Part shown: positions 53,726-63,649 of the stretch, piece by piece
How the letters are laid out: the number at the start of each line of letters is the position of its first letter
Position numbering within the stretch: position 1 is the stretch's first letter
NCBI RefSeq assembly: GCF_037974355.1
Contig: NZ_CP150235.1
Span: 3,844,001 to 3,908,000, forward strand
Length of the DNA stretch: 64,000 bases
Origin: Paenibacillus sp. FSL R5-0517
Lineage (GTDB): Bacteria > Bacillota > Bacilli > Paenibacillales > Paenibacillaceae
Direction of reading: 5' to 3'
Notes under the pieces: generated by a model
The model's input: only the letters and a program-made list of their open reading frames with translations
Told to the model about the DNA's origin: nothing
Database searches by the model: none
Program-made: the position numbers and the translations under genes

Positions 53726-56470
53726 TCAGATTTCCATGGTTTCGTGATTCATCCATAATTTCATACGGGATAACACATCTTTGACATTCAGCGGTTTGCT
53801 GAGATAGTCTGAAGCACCTGCTGCAATACATTTCTCCCGATCCTCTTTCATGGCCTTGGCTGTGAGTGCAATAATCGGAAGCTGAGTCATGCCAAGCCGT
53901 TCACGGATCTGGCGAGTCGTCTCATAACCATCCAGTTCCGGCATCATAATGTCCATCATGATAATATCAGGCTTGACGCCTCCACGCTCCAACAATTCCA
54001 GACATTCATAGCCATTCTGAGCTGAAATGACATTCATGCCGTACTGCTCAAGAGCGTTAGCTAGCGCATATACATTTCGAATATCATCATCAACGACAAG
54101 CACTTGACGACCGCTGAGCAAAGATTCTTCCAGAGGTGTCAATAAAACATCAGATGGTTCGGAAGTCATTGAAGGGAGCTTATTAATCTCAGGTGTAGTG
54201 CTTGCCACCTCATTCAGGAACAACCGCGATGCATTCATGGTCTCCGGTTCATCTCTTCGCAGTGGCAGGAACAATGTGAACACACTGCCATGTCCTTCAC
54301 GACTTGTTGCCGAGATTGAACCCCCCAGCAAAGTTGCAAGCGATTGAGAGATCGACAGACCAAGTCCTGTCCCGCCATATTTACGTGCCGTAGCTCCATC
54401 CGCCTGTTTGAATGCATCAAAGATCTGCAAAAGTTTGTTTTCCGCAATGCCAATCCCTGTATCACTGACGGAGAAAGCAATCACTTCGGTCTCTTGGTCT
54501 TTCACTTCAGGATGAGCCAGACTCATTCTGGAGATGGTTAAGGCAACTTCACCCTCACTGGTGAACTTGAATGCGTTTGAGAGCAGATTTCGGAGAATCT
54601 GATGCATTCTCATCTCGTCAGTCACGATGGTTTCCGGTAAAGGACTCTGGAGCTGAATTCGGAAATCTATTTTTTTCTGCTCCGCTGTTTTCAGGAAATA
54701 CTGATTCATGACTTCAGGCAGGCTGCTCAGATAGACATCATCAAAATCCACTTCCATCTGCCCGGCCTCTACCTTGGATAGATCAAGAATATCATTGATC
54801 AGATTTAGCAGGTCCTTGCCTGACTTGTGAATGACCGAAGCATAGTTCTGCTCTTCACTATTCAGGTGTTGGTTTTTATTCTCAGACAATATTTCGGACA
54901 GGATCAGCATGCTGTTAAGCGGTGTCCGTAATTCATGGGACATGTTCGCCAGGAATTCGGATTTGTACCCCGAGCTTGTTCGTAACTGATCTGCCACAAC
55001 TGCAAGTTCATTGGCTGATGTCTCAGCAGCGCTCTTCTGTATTTCCAGACGTTCATTAAGCATATGAAGCTCTTCAGTCTGCATTTGCAGTTCCTCTGTC
55101 TGAGACAGCATTTCTTCGGTCTGAGACTGAAGTTTCTCCGATTGTGCCTGTAACTCTTCATTCAGAACTTGTGACTCATCATATAATTGCTGTAATTCCA
55201 TGCGAGTGACGGTCGAGTGTAAAGAAACACCAAAAATGTCCGTCAGTTCTTGCATCAGCTTCATATTATTCTCTTGCAATGGCTTCATTGAAGCAAGCTC
55301 GATGACCGCAATCGTTCTGCCTTCAAAGAGGACCGGTACTACGGTAAGAGAGGTGGCAGATGTATATCCGAGACCCGAAGAGATTCGAATATAGTTCTGG
55401 GGCAGATCATTCATGCGCAAGACTCGCTTCTCCACGGCACTTTGACCTACCAGCCCCTCACCGGGGGCAAGCGACACTTTACCGAGCGAACGTTCTTTCT
55501 CACCATCCGCAGCATATGCAGCCACACGCAGCAGTCGATTGTCTTTCCAGTAATACAAGACGCTGTAGGGAACTTCAAACAACATGGCAAGCTCGCTCAG
55601 GAACAAGCGGGACAATCCCTCCAGATTGGTCGGATTCTGCAAGAGTGTCGCAATGCCTGTAATCTGGTCCTTGACCCGATTCTGTTCCTGTACTTCATCC
55701 AGTAATTTGTTGGTTTCGTGGCCCAGATCCCCCACTTCATCATGTGTCCGCACCTGAATTCGCTGCTTCAGGTTCCCACCTTTGGAGATATCACTGATGG
55801 TCTGCATAACATCTCGCAACGTTTTGACGATATTTCCAGATATCACAAGAGCCGCTGCAATCGATAATGCTGCAATAATCCCCCACAGCGTATACATAAT
55901 GGTCAACAATGTGGAGCTCCGTGTGGCTAGATCGGTTACCCTTGCCTCTGTCAATGCGATCTCTGTGTTACGGAAGGTAGTAAGTTGGGAGCGTAGTAGA
56001 TCCATTTCAGTTTTACCCGGATCAGTTTGAAAGAATGCAACAACTTTGGCTTGATCCTCTTGCTTTTTCAACTTTACCAACGGCTCCCCAGCAATCTCAA
56101 TCCAGCGCGTAATATGAGTTTTGATGCTTTGCAGACTCTGCTGCTGCGAAGGATTGTCACTAATGAGAGCATTCAACTTATCATAGTTGGAACTCCACTG
56201 GGATAGACCTTGAGAATAAGGTTCCAAGTAACTCTCATTGCCTGTAATCATGAATCCACGCTGTCCTGTCTCCATGTTCAAGACATTTTTTTCAATCGCG
56301 TTGGTCAGATTATGTACTTCCAGATCATGATGAGAGATAAAATCATTTTCCTTCTGTAGTACATTAATTTGGGCCGTAAGCACTAGCAGAACAGCTCCAA
56401 ACAAAAGCACAACCACAAGATAGCCCAATAAAATTTTGGAGCGTATCGTAAATCTTCTCGTTTTTGACAA
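53726..56470 (-). CDS. Hybrid sensor histidine kinase with CHASE3, HAMP, GAF and receiver domains
   Basis: 914 residues. TM1 about 12-35, extracellular CHASE3 (about 38-175), TM2 about 180-205, HAMP to about 265, GAF about 285-425, a coiled coil with repeated Q-T-E-E heptads (about 430-505), HisKA with phospho-His in NMSHELRTPLN, HATPase (NLLSNAFKF, DTGIGI, GGTGLGLS), and a C-terminal receiver with phospho-Asp in IIMMDIMMPELDG. No output domain, so the signal must pass to another protein, as in multi-step phosphorelays. The start is TTG 56470, eight bases after GGAGG. The stimulus is unknown. Confidence 0.9.
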   Translation of the reverse strand: MSKTRRFTIRSKILLGYLVVVLLFGAVLLVLTAQINVLQKENDFISHHDLEVHNLTNAIEKNVLNMETGQRGFMITGNESYLEPYSQGLSQWSSNYDKLNALISDNPSQQQSLQSIKTHITRWIEIAGEPLVKLKKQEDQAKVVAFFQTDPGKTEMDLLRSQLTTFRNTEIALTEARVTDLATRSSTLLTIMYTLWGIIAALSIAAALVISGNIVKTLRDVMQTISDISKGGNLKQRIQVRTHDEVGDLGHETNKLLDEVQEQNRVKDQITGIATLLQNPTNLEGLSRLFLSELAMLFEVPYSVLYYWKDNRLLRVAAYAADGEKERSLGKVSLAPGEGLVGQSAVEKRVLRMNDLPQNYIRISSGLGYTSATSLTVVPVLFEGRTIAVIELASMKPLQENNMKLMQELTDIFGVSLHSTVTRMELQQLYDESQVLNEELQAQSEKLQSQTEEMLSQTEELQMQTEELHMLNERLEIQKSAAETSANELAVVADQLRTSSGYKSEFLANMSHELRTPLNSMLILSEILSENKNQHLNSEEQNYASVIHKSGKDLLNLINDILDLSKVEAGQMEVDFDDVYLSSLPEVMNQYFLKTAEQKKIDFRIQLQSPLPETIVTDEMRMHQILRNLLSNAFKFTSEGEVALTISRMSLAHPEVKDQETEVIAFSVSDTGIGIAENKLLQIFDAFKQADGATARKYGGTGLGLSISQSLATLLGGSISATSREGHGSVFTLFLPLRRDEPETMNASRLFLNEVASTTPEINKLPSMTSEPSDVLLTPLEESLLSGRQVLVVDDDIRNVYALANALEQYGMNVISAQNGYECLELLERGGVKPDIIMMDIMMPELDGYETTRQIRERLGMTQLPIIALTAKAMKEDREKCIAAGASDYLSKPLNVKDVLSRMKLWMNHETMEI

Positions 56471-56585
56471 CGCGGAAACCTCCAAATATATACGAATCCC
56501 ATTCTATTAAATGAAAACCAGTGCATATGTAGTTTATATGGATACGTATAGTCTGACAAGCTTTAAGTTCATCGGTAAGCATAAG

Positions 56586-56611
56586 AAAAACGACCTGCTT
56601 GTGCAGGTCGC
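56586..56611 (-). terminator. Terminator of fumC
   Basis: CGACCTGC-TTGT-GCAGGTCG, eight perfect pairs, followed on the minus strand by TTTTTC. Confidence 0.86.
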
Positions 56612-56648
56612 CCTCTTCATTGATCTATATTGTTCATTTGGTCTGATT

Positions 56649-58037
56649 TTAGGCCTTTGGAGCGATCATTTTGGCTGGATCGACATATTGATCAAATTGC
56701 TCTTCGGTAAGCAGGCCTGTTTGTAACGTCGCCTGTTTCAAAGACAAGCCTTCTTTATGCGCAAGCTTCGCAATTTTGGCTGCATTCTCATATCCAATAT
56801 GCGGGTTGAGGGCTGTAACCAGCATGAGCGAATTGTTCAGATTATGTTCAATCTGATCCAGGTTAGGCTCAATGCCTACGGCACACTTGTCATTAAACGC
56901 AATAATGGAGTCCGCCAGCAGTTGCACGGATTGCAAGAAGTTATAGATGATAACCGGTTTGAATACATTCAGTTCAAAATTACCCTGACTTGCCGCGAAA
57001 CCAATCGCTGCATCATTACCCATGACCTGCGTAACCACCATAGTGATGGCCTCGCTTTGAGTTGGGTTGACTTTACCCGGCATAATGGAACTGCCTGGCT
57101 CATTCTCAGGAATACGGATCTCGCCCAATCCACTGCGGGGGCCACTGGCCAACCAGCGAACATCATTGGCAATTTTCATCAAATCAGCTGCAAGCGCTTT
57201 AACGGCACCGTGCGCATATACAACTTCATCATGACTTGTAAGGGCGTGGAATTTGTTTGGTGCAGATACAAAATCTTTCCCCGTATGTTTACCAATCTCC
57301 TTGGCAGTGAAGTCCCCAAAGTCCGGATGAGCATTGATGCCCGTTCCGACAGCTGTACCACCGATCGCAAGCTCCTTCAGGTACTGTACACTTTCACGGA
57401 TCATACGCTCACTCTTGCCCAGCATGGCTTCCCAACCACTGATCTCCTGGCCAAGCGTAATTGGTGTTGCGTCCTGAAGGTGAGTACGTCCAATCTTGAT
57501 AATATCTTTGAATGCCTCCGACTTGTCTGCAAAAGTCGCTTTTAATACCGCAATGGCCGGCAAGAGTTGATCCTCAACAGCTAGAACACCTGCGACATGC
57601 AGAGCCGTTGGGAATGTATCGTTGGAGCTCTGGGACATGTTCACGTCATCATTTGGATGCAGACGCTCTTCTTTTCCCTTTTGCTCCAGCAGTTGGTTCC
57701 CCAGATTGGCAATCACTTCGTTCACGTTCATATTGGATTGCGTTCCGCTACCAGTCTGCCACACGACCAGTGGGAAATGGTCATCGATACGACCTGCAAT
57801 AATCTCGTCTGCTGCATAAGCGATGGCATCGGACTTAGCGGCAGATAATTTACCTAATTTATGGTTACTGGCCGCAGCACTTTTTTTCAAAATGGCAAGG
57901 GCACGGATAACTTCCATCGGCATATGTTCGCTGCCAATCGGGAAATTCTCCTTGCTGCGCTGCGTCTGAGCTCCCCACAGCCTGTCGGCTGGTACTTTCA
58001 TTTCGCCTAACGTATCTCTCTCAATGCGGTATTCCAC
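56649..58037 (-). CDS. fumC: Class II fumarate hydratase
   Basis: 462 residues. The signature [22 protein letters not shown] and [10 protein letters not shown] are intact. It hydrates fumarate to malate in the TCA cycle. The start is GTG 58037 ([16 protein letters not shown]), eight bases after GGAGG. Possible -10 TATAAT in the minus strand near 58100. Confidence 0.94.
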   Translation of the reverse strand: MEYRIERDTLGEMKVPADRLWGAQTQRSKENFPIGSEHMPMEVIRALAILKKSAAASNHKLGKLSAAKSDAIAYAADEIIAGRIDDHFPLVVWQTGSGTQSNMNVNEVIANLGNQLLEQKGKEERLHPNDDVNMSQSSNDTFPTALHVAGVLAVEDQLLPAIAVLKATFADKSEAFKDIIKIGRTHLQDATPITLGQEISGWEAMLGKSERMIRESVQYLKELAIGGTAVGTGINAHPDFGDFTAKEIGKHTGKDFVSAPNKFHALTSHDEVVYAHGAVKALAADLMKIANDVRWLASGPRSGLGEIRIPENEPGSSIMPGKVNPTQSEAITMVVTQVMGNDAAIGFAASQGNFELNVFKPVIIYNFLQSVQLLADSIIAFNDKCAVGIEPNLDQIEHNLNNSLMLVTALNPHIGYENAAKIAKLAHKEGLSLKQATLQTGLLTEEQFDQYVDPAKMIAPKA

Positions 58038-58168
58038 TTGCTTGTCCTCCTCCAAAAAGATGGTTTGGGTCTCTACAAAGCGTGTGTATCTCGTCATATT
58101 ATACATGATTTACGAGCAGGTTTTCACCTTTCGACAAAATTGTAAGCGTAGCGCAAAACGAATATCAA

Positions 58169-59179
58169 TTATTTTTGTGCCGCAATTGGATACAATCGGC
58201 TGCTCTGTTCGAATAGTTCACCTGGTTCCAGACCGACCAATCCGATTTCTTCTGCCGGGATGCCTTCAACATTAGGAGCGTTAACCAGGTTCATCTGTGG
58301 TTCAGGACAGAAGAATTCGCCACCCATGTTATTATTCCAGATCATCCAGTGCTTGTAGGAAGTACCTACATCATAGACCAGTTTGTCTCCAGTACGGTGG
58401 TCCGTGAGCTCCATATAGTTACGACCATTTTGCGGTTCTGCAGTGTAATGATTATCCATGGCAGCAAAGAACGGACTAACTCCGTCTTTCTTCAATTGTT
58501 CTTCCTCAGGTGTAAGCGGTTGAAATTGTCCTGTTGGCAGAGAACGCTCATTCAATTCACGTCGTTGTCCAATCGTAACTTTGGCCGTGTAATCCGAGGA
58601 TTGACTATCCGGTGCAAAAGGAACAGCAATTGCCGTGTGGAATGCAAACAGATTAGGCATGTATTCTTGCCCGTTATTACGAACAATTAATTGTTGCTGA
58701 AGCCCTTGGCTGCTCAAAGAGTAACGAAGCGTCACGGTGAACGTAAACGGCAGGTACTGATGGAATGTATGTCCTTCTTTCACGTCCTGGCTAAGCAGTA
58801 CATAGCTTTCCAACTGATCAGAACCATATCCTTCGACCTTCCACTCCGCATCATGCAAAAATCCATGTAAATGGTTACCTGTAGCCGGTTCGTTCACAGG
58901 CAACTGATAGACTTGACCATTCCAAGGGAAACGTCCATCCTCATAACGATTCGGCGGAGATAGAATCGGAATTCCATAGACCGCTGGTGCAGCCATAAAC
59001 TCATCCATCTGATCCTGATTCGGCTCTCTTAAGTAACGGAAACCCTTTTCTGTATCACGGAAAGCAACGAGGTTGGCACCCACGCTTGGAATAACAGCCG
59101 CTTCAAACTGATTAAAACGAAGCCAAATGGCCGGTATCCCTCCAAATTGTTCTTCAAATGCTGCATTTTGTTGTGTCAT
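58169..59179 (-). CDS. Aldose 1-epimerase-like protein
   Basis: 336 residues of the galactose mutarotase-like fold. NRYEDGRFPWNGQVYQLP and NHLHGFLHDAEW carry the Arg and His of the family, YMPNLFAFHTAI the second His, and GLEPGE the late catalytic Glu region. The actual sugar is not certain; it may act on hexose or hexose 6-phosphate anomers. ATG 59179 follows AGGAGG. Confidence 0.86.
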   Translation of the reverse strand: MTQQNAAFEEQFGGIPAIWLRFNQFEAAVIPSVGANLVAFRDTEKGFRYLREPNQDQMDEFMAAPAVYGIPILSPPNRYEDGRFPWNGQVYQLPVNEPATGNHLHGFLHDAEWKVEGYGSDQLESYVLLSQDVKEGHTFHQYLPFTFTVTLRYSLSSQGLQQQLIVRNNGQEYMPNLFAFHTAIAVPFAPDSQSSDYTAKVTIGQRRELNERSLPTGQFQPLTPEEEQLKKDGVSPFFAAMDNHYTAEPQNGRNYMELTDHRTGDKLVYDVGTSYKHWMIWNNNMGGEFFCPEPQMNLVNAPNVEGIPAEEIGLVGLEPGELFEQSSRLYPIAAQK

Positions 59180-59300
59180 CGTTATATGTACCTCCTGCAT
59201 ACTAAGGTTATATTATACGGCTCGACTATATCATGCCCGAGCACAAAATACCAATCTATGAAAGAGAACAAATTCATGATAGAAAAACAAAAAAGACAGG

Positions 59301-59332
59301 AAAAAGACAGCTGCAATCCCCTGCGGCTGTCT
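59301..59332 (-). terminator. Terminator of the MBL-fold gene
   Basis: AGACAGC / GCTGTCT, loop about 14, followed on the minus strand by TTTTTCC. Confidence 0.7.
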
Positions 59333-59358
59333 CTGCATACTTTCATATGTTCGTTGAA

Positions 59359-60168
59359 TTAATCCACATATTTGCCGTGATCCGGCACAGTGCTTTCTTC
59401 AAAGTCCATATCAAGCCTCTTCAGGGATTCTCTCAGCATATCTCCGCTCAAGGCATGCCCATGCCCGGTAATCGCAAGTTTCGGCTCCAGATGCCTTATA
59501 TGCTGGACCGATTGATGAGCAGCCTGCCAATCGGTTGTAAAATAGGAAGGCGGGCCATGCAACTGTTTGTCCTGAAGCAACACACTCCACAGCGATTCCT
59601 GCTTCACTGTAATGATTGCGTCTCCCGCAATTAACAGACGGTCCGCTTCACGAAACAGTGACACATGTCCAGGTGTATGACCTGGCGTGTGCACCCACTC
59701 CCATCCTGCTAAGCCTGGAACAGTGTGATCTTTGGGTAGACTGAATATCCGATCATCCAGATTGATTGCCTCATTGGGATACGCGAATGACAACCTGGAC
59801 ATTAAACCTCCACCTACAGAAGGGTCCGCTGGCGGGTAATCTTTCAATCCCGTTAAATACGGAATTTCAAGCGGATGAGCATATACGGGCACACCCCAGA
59901 ATTGTTCCAGTTCAATAACGGTTCCTACATGGTCGAAGTGACCGTGTGTCAAAATGATCGCAGACGGCGGACCTTGAAATCGTTCTGTTGCAATCTGAAC
60001 AATATGATCTGTGAACCTCGCCATTCCGGTGTCCACGAGGACCCAGTTCCTGCTTCCTGGCTCTCCGATGAACACGACATTAACGAATAGTGTACGTAAA
60101 CTGAGAATATCGGGCGCGACTTCTTCAAGTCCCGTCAACCCTTCTGTAATCAGATTGTCAGATGCCAT
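59359..60168 (-). CDS. MBL-fold metallohydrolase
   Basis: 269 residues. Metal-binding THGHFDHVG (HxHxDH), HTPGHTPGHVSLF, GDAI and GHGHAL (last His ligand). The family spans thioesterases, lactonases and glyoxalase II-like enzymes; the substrate is not shown by context. GGGAGG precedes the ATG. Confidence 0.88.
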   Translation of the reverse strand: MASDNLITEGLTGLEEVAPDILSLRTLFVNVVFIGEPGSRNWVLVDTGMARFTDHIVQIATERFQGPPSAIILTHGHFDHVGTVIELEQFWGVPVYAHPLEIPYLTGLKDYPPADPSVGGGLMSRLSFAYPNEAINLDDRIFSLPKDHTVPGLAGWEWVHTPGHTPGHVSLFREADRLLIAGDAIITVKQESLWSVLLQDKQLHGPPSYFTTDWQAAHQSVQHIRHLEPKLAITGHGHALSGDMLRESLKRLDMDFEESTVPDHGKYVD

Positions 60169-60265
60169 TCACGGTTACCTCCCATTTGGCGGATTATTTC
60201 TCTGGTTCCATTCATCTCGTAGACTTCCCTTTTCTGGATCATCTATTCAACATTTCCAATAAAAT

Positions 60266-60301
60266 AGACGGTATACACCCTGTTTCGGGCATACACCGTC
60301 T
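60266..60301 (-). terminator. Probable terminator after the 90-residue protein gene
   Basis: AGACGGTATACACCC / GGGCATACACCGTCT with three mismatches. No strong T-run, so its efficiency is uncertain. Confidence 0.5.
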
Positions 60302-60348
60302 AGTATAGTCATCGACACGACACAATAGAACAAGAACATCTCGGCCAG

Positions 60349-60621
60349 TTAAGCCGGATATGCCTCCAAAGCAGCATCGAGCAATTGATTGTACAGATCA
60401 TCATCATTCTCCAGTAACTCGTCCATACGCAATAGCTCTTCTTCATCACCGGATTGCTCCGTGAAATGCAAACTGTAGTCCCAATCTTTTCCGTTCTTGC
60501 TCATGAAGGTAATCTCATATACTGACTTTTCGCCTTCTGTACGGAAAACAGTATTCCCTACGAAACTTTTTTCATCTTCACGGCGCATTTCAGCACTTAT
60601 AATTTCAATATTCACAATCAT
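60349..60621 (-). CDS. Small acidic protein, function unknown
   Basis: 90 residues. The N-terminus looks like a beta-rich fold (IVNIEIISAEMRR, VYEITFMSKNGKDWDYSLHF) and the C-terminus is very acidic (GDEEELLRMDELLENDDDLYNQLL). AAAGGAGAG stands just before the ATG. No recognised family. Confidence 0.72.
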   Translation of the reverse strand: MIVNIEIISAEMRREDEKSFVGNTVFRTEGEKSVYEITFMSKNGKDWDYSLHFTEQSGDEEELLRMDELLENDDDLYNQLLDAALEAYPA

Positions 60622-60854
60622 TCTCTCCTTTAATCTTTCATCTACAGCCGGTCTCCAACATTTCTGGTAAACCTAGTTTGGTAATTATTATTGGTTAATT
60701 GTACAATATATAACGTAGCAACGTATACCTTATTCAATGAAGGAACCATTTGAGTCCTTACATAGTTGTAATGAGGACTATAATACGTGTTTGACCAACA
60801 TCTATAATCGCCAACAAGCTACGATATTATTATCACATTGGAGGAAAAAATAGC

Positions 60855-62087
60855 ATGAATAATTTCGAAACGAATCTGCAGCAGTATGCTGAACTGGCTG
60901 TACAAGTCGGTGTCAATATCCATCCTGGACAGACACTTGTGGTTAACGCACCAATCTCGGCAGCACATTTTGTACGACTGATTGTCAAAGCAGCTTACGG
61001 TAAAGGTGCCAAATTGGTTAAAGTAAACTGGAGCGACGAAACGGTTACACGTCTACATTACGATCTTGCACCTGATGAAGCCTTCTCCATTGAACCGAAA
61101 TGGTTTGCAGCTGAAATGACTGAACTCGTTGAAGAAGGAGCAGCTGTACTGCACGTCATTGCTGAGAACCCGGATCTGCTGAACGGTGTAGCTCAGGAAC
61201 GCATTATTACGAGTCAAAAAGTGCGCGGTAAAGCGCTCGAAAAATATCGTTCATATCAGATGGCTGACAAATTCAGCTGGTCTATTGTAGCCGTTCCTTC
61301 TCCGGAATGGGCAGCTAAAGTATTCCCGGACCTGCCGGAAGCACAGCAAGTGGACCGCTTGTGGGATGTTATTTTCAAAACCGTACGGATCGGTGAACAG
61401 GATGCTGTTGCCGAATGGAAAACCCATTTGCAAAATCTCGATTCCCGCGCTGACCTGCTGAACAACAAAAAATACAAGAAGCTTCACTATACAGCGCCAG
61501 GCACAGACTTGACCATTGAACTTCCAGAAGGTCATATCTGGGTATCCGGTGGAAGTGTGAATGAGCAAGGACATGTCTTTATTGCCAATATGCCTACCGA
61601 AGAAGTATTCACAGCTCCCCTGAAAACCGGTGTTAACGGTACCGTTCGCAGCACGAAACCACTGAGCTACGGCGGTAATCTGATTGACGGATTCTCCCTG
61701 ACATTTGAGAATGGTCGAATTGTAGATTATACCGCTGAGCAGGGACTAGACGCACTGAAAAACCTGATCGAGATGGATGAAGGCGCACACTATCTGGGTG
61801 AAGTTGCTCTTGTTCCTCATCAGTCACCGATTTCGGATACGAATATTCTGTTCTACAATACGTTGTTTGATGAGAATGCGTCCAATCATTTGGCGATCGG
61901 TAATGCCTATGCCTTCTGTCTGGAAGGTGGTAAAACGATGTCCAAAGAAGAGTTGATTGAACGTGGCATGAACTCCAGTCTCACTCATGTGGACTTCATG
62001 ATTGGATCTGGAGAAATGAACATCCACGGTGTAACCTCCGAAGGTGCGGAAGATCCGATCTTCCTGCAAGGAAACTGGGCTGTTTAA
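60855..62087 (+). CDS. Aminopeptidase, M29 family (copy 1)
   Basis: 410 residues of the thermophilic-type AmpS/AmpT metallopeptidases. Metal ligands known from Thermus fit by position: Glu250 (PTEEVFTAP), Glu316 (YLGEVALV), His345 (NASNHLAIG), His378 and Asp380 (LTHVDFMIG). It removes N-terminal residues from peptides in the cytoplasm. GGAGG precedes the ATG by nine bases. A paralogue follows 87 bp downstream. Confidence 0.93.
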   Translation: MNNFETNLQQYAELAVQVGVNIHPGQTLVVNAPISAAHFVRLIVKAAYGKGAKLVKVNWSDETVTRLHYDLAPDEAFSIEPKWFAAEMTELVEEGAAVLHVIAENPDLLNGVAQERIITSQKVRGKALEKYRSYQMADKFSWSIVAVPSPEWAAKVFPDLPEAQQVDRLWDVIFKTVRIGEQDAVAEWKTHLQNLDSRADLLNNKKYKKLHYTAPGTDLTIELPEGHIWVSGGSVNEQGHVFIANMPTEEVFTAPLKTGVNGTVRSTKPLSYGGNLIDGFSLTFENGRIVDYTAEQGLDALKNLIEMDEGAHYLGEVALVPHQSPISDTNILFYNTLFDENASNHLAIGNAYAFCLEGGKTMSKEELIERGMNSSLTHVDFMIGSGEMNIHGVTSEGAEDPIFLQGNWAV

Positions 62088-62105
62088 TCGCTTTGATGTA
62101 TTAGG

Positions 62106-62127
62106 AGAGAGGGGATCACTCCTCTCT
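62106..62127 (+). terminator. Weak hairpin between the two aminopeptidase genes
   Basis: AGAGAGG / CCTCTCT, loop of eight, followed by TTTTCC. Could cause partial termination and lower expression of the second copy. Confidence 0.5.
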
Positions 62128-62174
62128 TTTCCTGCGTCAACAGGTCACTAATTCAACAATTGGAGGTAACTCAT

Positions 62175-63407
62175 ATGTTAAGTTTTGAACAAAAACTGGA
62201 TCGTTACGCTGAACTGGCTGTAAGAGTAGGCGCAAACGTGCAGCCAGGACAAGTATTTGTCATTAGTGCAATGATTGATACCGCTGAATTCGTACGCTTG
62301 CTTGTGCGTAAGGGATACGAGGCCGGTGCCAAGCAGGTTATTGTAAAATACAGTGATGAAACGGTGAATCGATTGCGGTTTGAGATGGCCCCAGAGGAAT
62401 CCTTCCAAGAGCCGCCGAAGTGGCATGCATCGGAGCTTGAAGAACTGGCGGCCAATAATGCAGCCTTCCTGACCGTATTGTCATCCAGCCCGGATCTGAT
62501 GAAAGGTATTGATCCTGCGCGGATCTCGGCCCATCAGCGTACATTTGGTCAGGCGATGGCCAAGTACCGACAGTATCAACAAGCGGATAAAATGAGCTGG
62601 ACGGGTGTGGCTTGTCCTTCTCCCGCTTGGGCAGCCAAAGTATTCCCGGATCTTCCGGCAACGGAGCAGGTTAACCAGCTGTGGGAAGCCATTTTTGCTG
62701 CGGTGAGAGCCGACCTGGAGGACCCTGTAGCGGCCTGGGAAGAGCATATTGAACGACTGGAAACCAAGGCTGTGGCACTCAATAACAAAAAGTATCATGC
62801 ACTTCATTTCCTCTCCCCCGGGACGGATCTTACAGTCGAGCTTCCAGAAGGCCATATTTGGGCGCAGGCGGGTAGCGTAAATGAGCAAGGCATCCCTTTT
62901 GTTGCCAATATCCCGACAGAGGAAGTATTCACCGCTCCATCCAAGCATGGCGTTAATGGTAAGGTGTCCAGCACCAAACCACTCAGCTACGGTGGCAGTA
63001 TCATTGATCGTTTTTCACTCACATTCGAGAACGGACGCATCGTTGATTTTCATGCTGAAGAAGGTCAGGACACACTGGAAAGACTCATTTCGATGGATGA
63101 AGGATCACATTACCTCGGCGAAATCGCTTTGGTTCCCTTTCATTCACCGATCTCTGAGAGTGGCATCTTGTATTACACGACATTGTATGATGAGAATGCG
63201 TCCTGCCACCTTGCGATTGGCAGTTCCTATGCATTCAATATCGAAGGTGGCAAAACGATGTCTCCCGAAGAACTTGCTGCTCGCGGCATGAATTCCAGCA
63301 TTACTCATGTGGACTTCATGATGGGCTCGCCCGAGACGGATATCTACGGTATTACGGCAAACGGTGAACGTGAAGCCATCTTCCTTAAAGGAGATTGGGC
63401 ATTTTAA
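62175..63407 (+). CDS. Aminopeptidase, M29 family (copy 2)
   Basis: 410 residues, closely aligned with copy 1 without gaps over almost the full length; the metal-site motifs PTEEVFTAP, YLGEIALV, NASCHLAIG and THVDFMMG are all kept. ATG 62175 follows GGAGG by eight bases. It arose by tandem duplication; divergence is large enough for different substrate preference. Confidence 0.93.
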   Translation: MLSFEQKLDRYAELAVRVGANVQPGQVFVISAMIDTAEFVRLLVRKGYEAGAKQVIVKYSDETVNRLRFEMAPEESFQEPPKWHASELEELAANNAAFLTVLSSSPDLMKGIDPARISAHQRTFGQAMAKYRQYQQADKMSWTGVACPSPAWAAKVFPDLPATEQVNQLWEAIFAAVRADLEDPVAAWEEHIERLETKAVALNNKKYHALHFLSPGTDLTVELPEGHIWAQAGSVNEQGIPFVANIPTEEVFTAPSKHGVNGKVSSTKPLSYGGSIIDRFSLTFENGRIVDFHAEEGQDTLERLISMDEGSHYLGEIALVPFHSPISESGILYYTTLYDENASCHLAIGSSYAFNIEGGKTMSPEELAARGMNSSITHVDFMMGSPETDIYGITANGEREAIFLKGDWAF

Positions 63408-63454
63408 CTGATTACGGAAAAGTGCTCGAAAGAAACATTCTCTTTTCGGTCATA

Positions 63455-63496
63455 AGGCTGTCTTGCAACCATGTGGTCATGGTTGCAAGACAGCCT
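63455..63496 (+). terminator. Strong terminator after the aminopeptidase pair
   Basis: AGGCTGTCTTGCAACCATG and CATGGTTGCAAGACAGCCT, 19 perfect pairs with a four-base loop, then CTTTATTAATTTTC. The remaining gap to 63650 holds the sigma-factor promoter region, with no clear motif. Confidence 0.9.
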
Positions 63497-63649
63497 CTTT
63501 ATTAATTTTCAGCAAACTGTCCGGAGGCTGCACATGCTCTCTTCTTCTGGTTTTTCTCGGACCAACCTCCCATTGTATCGTTTCCATATTATGTTGTAAA
63601 ATGTAATGATACCAATGTTTGTGGATTGTTCACCAGAAAGGAGAACATC

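Noticed and set aside
54900..55170. Tandem repeat in the kinase gene considered as a non-coding repeat or CRISPR-like array
   Set aside because: The periodicity is seven codons and in frame; it encodes the coiled coil and has no spacer structure.
60779..60784. TATAAT before the first aminopeptidase gene as a promoter
   Set aside because: No acceptable -35 at 16-18 bases upstream, so the promoter cannot be defined.
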